The translations under genes and the position numbers were made by a program. Under the pieces are notes generated by a model. It saw only the letters and a list, made by a program, of their open reading frames with translations, was not told the origin of the DNA and did not search any database. Positions 6,609 to 11,701 of a stretch of DNA of 23,455 bases are shown here, piece by piece. How positions within the stretch are numbered: the stretch's first letter is position 1; every line of letters begins with the position of its first letter. The stretch lies in the IMG/VR virus record IMGVR_UViG_3300022591_000575, positions 1 to 23,455 of that record, one strand, 5' to 3'. The DNA comes from a virus.

Positions 6609-6671
6609 TCCTACTTTACGGGTTAAAGTAGGACTTGTAGTGACCGCCCTTGATAACTACAGAGGTCCTAC
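6609..6671 (-). promoter_or_regulatory. Candidate RNA switch in the phoH leader that can hide the ribosome binding site
   Basis: Three mutually complementary segments lie in the leader. A: TCCTACTTTA (6609-6618) pairs with TAAAGTAGGA (6624-6633), a perfect 10-bp stem with 5-base loop. On the minus-strand RNA the AGGA of the phoH Shine-Dalgarno is inside this stem. B: the overlapping GTAGGAC (6628-6634) also pairs perfectly with GTCCTAC (6665-6671), and inside that TGTAGT (6636-6641) pairs with ACTACA (6656-6661), leaving a 14-base loop. The two folds share 6628-6633 and so exclude each other: one hides and the other frees the ribosome binding site. The pairings are seen directly. The switching function and any trigger are inferred. 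Confidence 0.55.
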
Positions 6672-6727
6672 ACTATTATTTACATAATTCCTAGAATAAT
6701 AAACTGTTAGCTTATGATTTGAAACCA

Positions 6728-6735
6728 GCTAAATA
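6728..6735 (+). promoter_or_regulatory. T4-late-like promoter core
   Basis: GCTAAATA, with TAAATA at 6730-6735, lies 25 bases before the ATG at 6761, in the only longer gap of this part. It resembles the T4 late core TATAAATA, and a related element precedes three other gene groups here (near 9463, 14613 and 18931). No -35 is needed for T4 late promoters. Inference from motif and position only. Confidence 0.4.
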
Positions 6736-6760
6736 AGTATACAAGTTTCTGGAACCCAAC

Positions 6761-7348
6761 ATGCATGATATTTTAGACGTAATACAGAACATACAAGATC
6801 TATATGAAAATAATAGCAGTCTAGCTGTGCTTAAAGACTTTGAGCGAGTGTTAGACGAGATGGATACGTATGTATACGAAAACTGGGAAGATGGCGAATT
6901 AGCCTATGGACCACGTGTGGACCGTCATTGGATCACTGCTGGCTTTATGTGGCCACAAAATAAAATGCCTGATCCAATTGCGGGTAAACGTTTAATGGAA
7001 TTAGGTTGCAAGATCAGTTATCAAAAGAGTCATTTAGTAGAACCTCGCAAAATTCGCACAGCAGAAGACATTCGTCCTAACAGTAAAAAGGGTCGCTTAG
7101 ACCGCCATCCTATTTGGATCGTAGAAATACAAATGCCAAAGAAAATTGCATTTGATATCTACAAGGGTTACATGAGTAAAATGAAAAACGAAGGACAAGG
7201 TACAGAAGCTCCTAAGTCTGCTGTGGCCGCCAGTGCCGCTGCCGCTCCTGCTCCACAAACTCCGGGCATGGTTCCAGGTGCAGGGCCTGCACCAACTCCA
7301 GGTATGTCTGCTCCTCCCGGTGGCGCACCAGCTCCGACTCCAGTTTAA
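6761..7348 (+). CDS. Unknown phage protein with Pro/Ala/Gly-rich tail
   Basis: A 195-aa protein. Residues 1-145 are a folded-looking domain with a helical start (MHDILDVIQNIQDLYENNSS), DGELAYGPRVDRHWITAGFM (about 45-64) and a later strand HPIWIVEIQMPKKI. Residues from about 145 to the end are low-complexity Ala/Pro/Gly (for example TPGMVPGAGPAPTPGMSAPP), probably a flexible linker or tail. I recall similar proteins in environmental T4-like phages, annotated only as hypothetical or structural. No clear Shine-Dalgarno precedes ATG 6761 (GGAA at 6751-6754 is weak). It is separated by 8 bases from the following gene and probably co-transcribed with the lysis cassette, which suggests late expression. 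I cannot assign a function. Confidence 0.6.
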   Translation: MHDILDVIQNIQDLYENNSSLAVLKDFERVLDEMDTYVYENWEDGELAYGPRVDRHWITAGFMWPQNKMPDPIAGKRLMELGCKISYQKSHLVEPRKIRTAEDIRPNSKKGRLDRHPIWIVEIQMPKKIAFDIYKGYMSKMKNEGQGTEAPKSAVAASAAAAPAPQTPGMVPGAGPAPTPGMSAPPGGAPAPTPV

Positions 7349-7356
7349 GGATTAAC

Positions 7357-8088
7357 ATGCAACTAACAGAAAGTTTACATGCTGGAGATCTTGAATACTT
7401 GGTTAAAAAAGTATTTGGTATCGATGCATTCAAAAGCAAAATAGGCGACGATGACCAAGTTGTAGTAGTGAGCTTTGAAGTCAAACAAGAAGATGCCGCT
7501 AAGGATCTTGAGAATTTTATAGAGATGGGTTATAGCTTTGTGCTCGATGCAGATTGTACTGCTGGTGAAGGCGATGACGGAAGCTATTTTGTATTTGTAG
7601 AACTAGAGCGTGGCAGACATGTTGCAGAACAGATATTAGAAATTATCGAAGGTGTAAAAAAGTTAGCTAACCTCGATGGTATGAGATTTAGGTATTTTAA
7701 AAACTTTAAAAGCCAAGAAGCTAATGTGGAAACTATTAACATAGCAGTTCCACAAGATAAAGAATCATATGAAGTTGCTACTAAAAGAAATTCGATGGAT
7801 AACTTTCAAGAATTCTTTAAAAATAGTTATGCTGACGAAATTAAATTATTAGATGAAAGTATTAGTTTTACTAGACCTTATAGCGGAACAGTAATATTTG
7901 ATATTTTAGACAGTGGCAATAAACAAGATGTATACGATAATGTAAAAGGTCCTATTATTTTAGAAAGCAAGGACATGGCTGAAGTTATGTTTTTAACTAA
8001 AGTAATCGGTAATTACAATATTACTAAAATTAAAGATACATTTATATTTGAAAGCAACGGCTGGGCTGTTGCACTAAAGAGGAAATAA
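7357..8088 (+). CDS. Unknown phage protein, possible virion component
   Basis: A 243-aa acidic alpha/beta protein starting at ATG 7357 after an AAGGA-type ribosome binding site. The N-terminus MQLTESLHAGDLEYLVKKVF has the same spacing (M-x-L-x-E-x-L-x-A) as the tag seen on several proteins further right. The middle contains a strand-helix pattern (VVVVSFEVKQEDAAKDLENF, then SYFVFVELERGRHVAEQILE) and a C-terminal domain ending IFESNGWAVALKRK. No catalytic motif, transmembrane segment or signal peptide is evident. It sits directly upstream of the endolysin, with only one base between stop and start, so it is very likely in the same late transcript. Function unknown. Confidence 0.6.
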   Translation: MQLTESLHAGDLEYLVKKVFGIDAFKSKIGDDDQVVVVSFEVKQEDAAKDLENFIEMGYSFVLDADCTAGEGDDGSYFVFVELERGRHVAEQILEIIEGVKKLANLDGMRFRYFKNFKSQEANVETINIAVPQDKESYEVATKRNSMDNFQEFFKNSYADEIKLLDESISFTRPYSGTVIFDILDSGNKQDVYDNVKGPIILESKDMAEVMFLTKVIGNYNITKIKDTFIFESNGWAVALKRK

Positions 8089-8089
8089 C

Positions 8090-8716
8090 ATGGCAGATTT
8101 TACATTCGATTTTTCACAAGAAAAATGCACAGCAATATTACAAAATAATCCGTATAGCGAACATTGGCACGAAGCACTATGCCAGATTTTGCCTGACTAC
8201 GATATTAACACACCAGAGCGTGTTGCGGCTTTCTTAGCTCAAACAATGCACGAAAGCGGCGGCTACAGAGCACTAACAGAAAACTTAAACTATAAAGCAG
8301 AAAGTTTATGCAAAGTATGGCCTCGTTATTTCAATGCAGGTAACGCTAACGAATATGCTCACAATCCAGAAAAGATTGCTAACAGAGCATACGCTAATCG
8401 TATGGGCAACGGTCCAGAAGAATCTGGCGACGGATTTAAATACTGTGGCAGAGGACTTATTCAATTGACAGGTAAACAAAACTATAGCAAATTTGCCGAA
8501 AGTATTGATACACCAGTAGATCAAATTCCTGAATTCTTAGGAACATTTGAAGGTGCTATTCAATCAGCTTGCTGGTTCTGGGAAACTAACAACTTGAATC
8601 AATATGCAGATTCGGGCGACATTTTAACTATGACTAAAAGAATTAACGGCGGCACTTTAGGACTAGAAGATCGTCAGAATCATTTCCAACACGCAATACA
8701 AATTCTAAAAGGATAA
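8090..8716 (+). CDS. Endolysin, GH19 chitinase-like glycoside hydrolase
   Basis: A 208-aa single-domain protein of the GH19/lysozyme-like fold used by many phages as a peptidoglycan hydrolase. Residues 47-58 (AAFLAQTMHESG and the next G) hold the catalytic glutamate E55 in HESGG. TENLNYKAESL (63-73) and GFKYCGRGLIQLTGKQNYSK (115-134) are family hallmarks of the substrate cleft. The C-terminal half (FEGAIQSACWFWETNNLNQY and the KRINGG motif) completes the fold. There is no signal peptide, so export depends on a holin, consistent with the holin-like gene downstream. The ribosome binding site AGAGGAAATAAC precedes ATG 8090. Together with the next three genes it forms a complete Gram-negative lysis cassette. 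Confidence 0.88.
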   Translation: MADFTFDFSQEKCTAILQNNPYSEHWHEALCQILPDYDINTPERVAAFLAQTMHESGGYRALTENLNYKAESLCKVWPRYFNAGNANEYAHNPEKIANRAYANRMGNGPEESGDGFKYCGRGLIQLTGKQNYSKFAESIDTPVDQIPEFLGTFEGAIQSACWFWETNNLNQYADSGDILTMTKRINGGTLGLEDRQNHFQHAIQILKG

Positions 8717-8719
8717 TGT

Positions 8720-9208
8720 ATGGATCAGATTCAGTGGGTGCTTAGTCTATTACCAGACGCTGTATTAAACTGGATTTACTGGGCCATCATTCTAGCAGGA
8801 CTTACAGGGCTATTTGCCGGATGGATCGGCAAATACATTCCATTTTATGGAAATTATGCCAGGTTCTTAAAACCGATAGGCATTGTATTATTAGTACTAG
8901 GCGTATGGTTACGTGGCGGCTACGATACTGAAATGCGTTGGAGAGCTAAAGTTGAAGAAGCGCAGGCTAAAGTAGTCAAGGCTGAACAAGCTAGTAAAGA
9001 ATTTAACAGCAAGTTAGATGAAGAGCGCAAGAAAAAAGCCAAAGTTCGAACAGAGTACATTACTACAGTTAAAGAGCGTATTGTTAAAGAAGCCCAAATA
9101 ATCGATGCTGAGTGTAAAGTTGCTCCTGAAGCTATAAAGGATCTTAACGATGCCGCTAAGAATCCATTGAAAAAAGGAACTGTAACTATTAGCGAGGTTT
9201 CAAAATGA
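8720..9208 (+). CDS. Inner-membrane spanin-like protein (i-spanin, Rz-like)
   Basis: A 162-aa protein with two predicted hydrophobic segments, about residues 15-35 (LNWIYWAIILAGLTGLFAGW) and 52-65 (PIGIVLLVLGVWLR), followed by a long charged helical stretch (about 72-125, rich in Glu, Lys and Ala: KVEEAQAKVVKAEQASKEFN) typical of an Rz periplasmic coiled coil. Classical Rz has one N-terminal membrane anchor; the extra segment here means a hairpin topology or a holin-like addition. The assignment rests mainly on the pairing with the next gene, an overlapping lipoprotein. i-spanin and o-spanin together fuse inner and outer membranes in the last step of Gram-negative lysis. AAAGGA lies upstream of ATG 8720. 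Confidence 0.72.
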   Translation: MDQIQWVLSLLPDAVLNWIYWAIILAGLTGLFAGWIGKYIPFYGNYARFLKPIGIVLLVLGVWLRGGYDTEMRWRAKVEEAQAKVVKAEQASKEFNSKLDEERKKKAKVRTEYITTVKERIVKEAQIIDAECKVAPEAIKDLNDAAKNPLKKGTVTISEVSK

Positions 9209-9465
9209 AGCATCTAATAATCGTAGGGCTAATTGCGTTAGCTGGGTGTACAAGTGTTCCAGTAGCAATGAAATTCCCAGAAGTTCCAAAAGATATGCTA
9301 GAAGCATGTCCTGATTTAAAGCTAGCACCCGAAACTACCAAGTTAAGCGAAGTATTGCCTGTTGTAGTAGACAATTATGGGCAATATTATACTTGTAAAG
9401 ACAACGTTGATAGCTGGATAGAATGGTACACTAACCAAAAGAAGATATTCGATAGTATCAAATAA
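9205..9465 (+). CDS. Outer-membrane lipoprotein spanin (o-spanin, Rz1-like)
   Basis: An 86-aa prolipoprotein. MKHLIIVGLIALAGC has a charged start, hydrophobic core and lipobox LAGC (12-15), with Cys15 the lipidated residue. The mature part includes FPEVPKDMLEACPDLKL, a Pro/Cys-containing pattern common in separate-gene o-spanins of T4-like and other phages, and a C-terminal WIEWYTNQKKIFDSI helix. Residue 16 is T and 17 is S, with no Asp at +2, consistent with outer-membrane sorting. The start ATG overlaps the i-spanin stop by ATGA. This is an overlapped, not embedded, spanin arrangement. Its presence implies a Gram-negative host. Confidence 0.85.
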   Translation: MKHLIIVGLIALAGCTSVPVAMKFPEVPKDMLEACPDLKLAPETTKLSEVLPVVVDNYGQYYTCKDNVDSWIEWYTNQKKIFDSIK

Positions 9466-9468
9466 ATA
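9461..9468 (+). promoter_or_regulatory. T4-late-like promoter core
   Basis: AATAAATA, with TAAATA at 9463-9468, overlaps the o-spanin stop codon and lies 30 bases before the holin-like start. It is one of four related elements at the head of late-type gene groups in the window. CAGGAG (9485-9490) is the ribosome binding site of the next gene. Confidence 0.4.
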
Positions 9469-9498
9469 CGTATATAACAGCCAACAGGAGCGAAAACT

Positions 9499-10110
9499 AT
9501 GGCAGAAGAGAAAGACGAAAAAGAAGGCGGAGCCGAATGGATGCAGAAATATTGGCGTCCAGCAATGGGTTGGATGTACATGATTATATGTCTTGCAGAC
9601 ATGTTAGTATTTCCAATATTATGGTCACTATTGCAAGCAATGATGCACATGCCTATCACACAATGGAATCCGCTGACACTACAAGGTGCAGGCTTATTCC
9701 ATATTGCAATGGGTGCAGTATTAGGTATTAGTGCGTTCGGTCGTACACAAGAAAAATTAGCAGGAACAGCGGCTAATCCAACATCAACACAAACTATCAG
9801 TACACAAAACATGACTGGTAACGTAGCTGGCGGATTCGGTAGCGGAGGAGCAAGTAATGGCGGATTCGGCGGCAACAACTCATCATTTGGCGGGGCTCCA
9901 GCATTTGGCGCACCTGCGACAGGATTCGGTTCCTCGACAGGGAGCTTCGGTTCTCCAGCATCAACAACAGGGTTCGGAAGCGCACCGCTTGGCGGGAACA
10001 GCGCAAGTAGCTTTGGCGGAGGCGGGTTTGGAAGCACACCTGCAACAACGCCAGCAGTAAATGCAAGCGGTAAGAAAGTTATTCCAACTTTTGACCAACC
10101 AGCAATATAA
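9499..10110 (+). CDS. Holin-like membrane protein with FG-repeat low-complexity tail
   Basis: A 203-aa protein. The first 90 residues resemble the 3TM holin group (gene-transfer-agent holin type): a charged N-terminus, WRPAMGWMYMIICLADMLVF (19-38), ILWSLLQAMM, the linker TQWNPLTLQGAGLFHIAMGA (55-74) and VLGISAFGRTQEK. Holins form inner-membrane lesions that release the endolysin and trigger lysis. From about 107 to 183 the protein is almost only Gly, Ser, Ala, Phe, Asn, Pro and Thr, with nine Phe-Gly pairs (113, 123, 130, 136, 143, 150, 159, 172 and 177) in contexts GGFGS, SFGGAP, GFGSS. This resembles nucleoporin FG repeats in composition, presumably by convergence. It ends GKKVIPTFDQPAI. 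This stretch is more GC-rich than its surroundings. Holin assignment is moderate; its place beside endolysin and spanins supports it. Confidence 0.7.
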   Translation: MAEEKDEKEGGAEWMQKYWRPAMGWMYMIICLADMLVFPILWSLLQAMMHMPITQWNPLTLQGAGLFHIAMGAVLGISAFGRTQEKLAGTAANPTSTQTISTQNMTGNVAGGFGSGGASNGGFGGNNSSFGGAPAFGAPATGFGSSTGSFGSPASTTGFGSAPLGGNSASSFGGGGFGSTPATTPAVNASGKKVIPTFDQPAI

Positions 10111-10119
10111 GGAAACATT

Positions 10120-10290
10120 ATGAAAAAACTATTAGCACTTTTAATCGTAGCAGTATTTGCATCAACAGCCATGGCGGCAGACAAAAAACCTGCTCCAGCT
10201 AAAAAAGAAGTTAAGCATCATAAAAAAGCAGAAGGTACTAAAGTAGAAGGCACAAAACCAGATACAGTGGCGCCAAAAAAGAAAAAGTAA
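10120..10290 (+). CDS. Small secreted Lys-rich protein (56 aa)
   Basis: A short ORF, ATG 10120 to TAA 10290, with a good ribosome binding site (AAGGAA, 10109-10114) right after the holin stop. MKKLLALLIVAVFASTAMA is a textbook Sec signal peptide with a signal peptidase I site A-M-A at 17-19, before ADKKPAPAKKEVKHHKK. The mature 37 residues are Lys/Pro/Ala-rich with two KxEGTK repeats and end PKKKK. It would be a small, strongly basic periplasmic protein. Its location at the end of the lysis cassette suggests an accessory lysis or envelope function, for example binding anionic cell-wall polymers, but this is speculative. The codon pattern and ribosome binding site make it a convincing gene despite its size. 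A terminator-like hairpin follows. Confidence 0.75.
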   Translation: MKKLLALLIVAVFASTAMAADKKPAPAKKEVKHHKKAEGTKVEGTKPDTVAPKKKK

Positions 10291-10299
10291 TTCAAATAC

Positions 10300-10328
10300 T
10301 TGACAGGCTCCACTTAAGATAGTATAAT
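10300..10328 (+). promoter_or_regulatory. Consensus sigma70 promoter for the dnaJ-def-clpA operon
   Basis: TTGACA (10300-10305), a 17-base spacer and TATAAT (10323-10328) form an exact consensus sigma70 promoter. The predicted start is near 10335. It overlaps the terminator hairpin of the preceding operon, with the -10 inside the hairpin's central part. Host RNA polymerase could use it without phage factors, which suggests early transcription. Confidence 0.85.
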
Positions 10329-10353
10329 TACTATTATTAATGGAGCCTTTTTT
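10306..10353 (+). terminator. Terminator overlapping the dnaJ promoter
   Basis: GGCTCCA (10306-10312) pairs with TGGAGCC (10341-10347), followed by six T (10348-10353). Inside, ATAGTA and TACTAT form a second stem around TAAT. Only read-through RNA from upstream contains both arms. RNA started at the overlapping promoter begins after the left arm and so escapes termination. Confidence 0.7.
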
Positions 10354-10359
10354 ACGACT

Positions 10360-11232
10360 ATGACTGATTATTACCAAACCTTAGGTGTTAGCGAAACCGC
10401 TAGCCCAGACGAAATAAAAAAAGCATATAGATCTTTGGCTAACAAACATCACCCAGACAAAGGTGGCGACCAAGCCAAATTCAAAGATATTAGTGTTGCT
10501 TATGACAATCTAAGCGACCCACAAAAGAAAGCCGAATACGATCATCAACGTCAGTACGGTGGACAACAATTTCACTTCCACACAGGAAATGGCGGGTTTG
10601 ATCCGTTTGGCGCAATGTTCGGTGGAGGTCAAGGTTCACCGTTTCCTCAAGGACATCCATTTGCAGATATCTTTGGTGGGCATCGTGGACAAATGCGACG
10701 CAATAGAGATTTAAACATTCAGTGTCAGATCACACTATTAGATTCTTATGTTGGCAAACAGCTTGAAGCAAACTATCGTTTACCAAGTGGTAGAAATCAA
10801 ACTGTCGTTATCAACGTACCGCCTGGTATACAACATGGCGAAACTATCCGTTACGGAGAATTAGGCGACGATAGTATTGCAGGTGCGGCTCGTGGCAATC
10901 TTAATGTTACAATCATTGTACTACCAGATCCTAATTACAGACGTCAAGGCGATGATTTATATACCACAGTACATATCAATCCTATCGAAGCTATGATAGG
11001 TTGTAAGAAGACTGTTAAAATTATCAACGGAACTAAACTTGATTTGGATATTAGACCTGGAGTAGAATCTGGAGTAGAATTTGCTAGTGCTGGCAACGGA
11101 TTTCAAAATGTAAATCATGGCGGCAAGGGAAGATTTGTAAGTGTAATCAATATCAAAGCACCATCCATCGAAGATCCTACTCTAGTAGCTAAACTACGCC
11201 AACTAAATGATGAAATTAGTAAAATTTCCTGA
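10360..11232 (+). CDS. DnaJ/CbpA-like Hsp40 co-chaperone
   Basis: A 290-aa type B J-protein. The J domain covers about 2-65 with YYQTLGVSETASPDEIKKAY, the HPD tripeptide at 31-33 needed to stimulate DnaK ATPase, and the DPQKKAEYD end helix. A Gly/Phe/Gln linker follows (FHTGNGGFDPFGAMFGGGQG), then two beta-barrel C-terminal substrate domains (VVINVPPGIQHGETIRYGEL and GDDLYTTVHINPIEAMIG). The four-repeat zinc finger of canonical DnaJ is absent, so it matches CbpA in layout and length (E. coli CbpA about 306 aa). It probably works with host DnaK. No strong Shine-Dalgarno lies close to ATG 10360; GGAG at 10342-10345 is 14 bases away. It overlaps the deformylase gene by 26 bases. Confidence 0.9.
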   Translation: MTDYYQTLGVSETASPDEIKKAYRSLANKHHPDKGGDQAKFKDISVAYDNLSDPQKKAEYDHQRQYGGQQFHFHTGNGGFDPFGAMFGGGQGSPFPQGHPFADIFGGHRGQMRRNRDLNIQCQITLLDSYVGKQLEANYRLPSGRNQTVVINVPPGIQHGETIRYGELGDDSIAGAARGNLNVTIIVLPDPNYRRQGDDLYTTVHINPIEAMIGCKKTVKIINGTKLDLDIRPGVESGVEFASAGNGFQNVNHGGKGRFVSVINIKAPSIEDPTLVAKLRQLNDEISKIS

Positions 11233-11701
11233 TATTGTTTTAAAACAACAAGCCGAACCGTGGGATTTTGAAAAGGATCTCAATGCAAAAGAATTAGAAG
11301 TTGATATGGTTCAACTTATGATTGAAAGCAATGGCATCGGCTTGGCGGCGAACCAAGTAGGTTTACTCAAACGAGTATTTGCTATCCATCTTAAAGATCA
11401 AGTACCGTTTTGTATGTTTAATCCATATATACTACACGGTGACAACGATATAGTTGAAGGTGAAGAAGGATGTTTAAGTTTTCCGGATCTATTTCTAAAA
11501 GTTCCTCGCCATAACAAAATCACTGCCGGTTACCTTGACAGACAAGGAAATAAGTGTATAATAGAACTAAGTGGACTAGATTCAAGATGTTTTCAACATG
11601 AACTAGATCATTTAGATGGTGTATGTTTTACAGAACACATTAGTCCGCTAAAATTAGCATTAGCTAAAAAGAAATTACTAAAGAGAAAAGGAAAAAAGTA
11701 A
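11207..11701 (+). CDS. def: Peptide deformylase
   Basis: A 164-aa metalloenzyme that removes formyl from the N-terminal Met of new proteins. All three signatures are intact: motif 1 GIGLAANQVG (43-52), motif 2 EGCLSF (87-92) with the metal ligand Cys89, and motif 3 QHELDHLDG (130-138) with ligands His131 and His135 and catalytic Glu132. The length is close to bacterial Def (about 169 aa), so unlike short cyanophage deformylases this one keeps a C-terminal helix, here Lys-rich (ALAKKKLLKRKGKK). ATG 11207 lies inside the dnaJ-like gene; the ATG at 11210 is an alternative. A TAATG overlap joins it to the ClpA-like gene. It probably boosts maturation of phage proteins. Confidence 0.93.
   Translation: MMKLVKFPDIVLKQQAEPWDFEKDLNAKELEVDMVQLMIESNGIGLAANQVGLLKRVFAIHLKDQVPFCMFNPYILHGDNDIVEGEEGCLSFPDLFLKVPRHNKITAGYLDRQGNKCIIELSGLDSRCFQHELDHLDGVCFTEHISPLKLALAKKKLLKRKGKK

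Noticed and set aside
6599-6760. tRNA or other small RNA gene in the largest gap
   Set aside because: No cloverleaf, anticodon stem or CCA-type end is visible; the structure is better explained as the phoH leader.
9387-10184. Long minus-strand ORF (265 codons) opposite o-spanin and holin genes
   Set aside because: It exists because the FG-repeat DNA has few stops on the other strand; its product is Pro/Ala-rich low complexity and there is no ribosome binding site or gene-like context.
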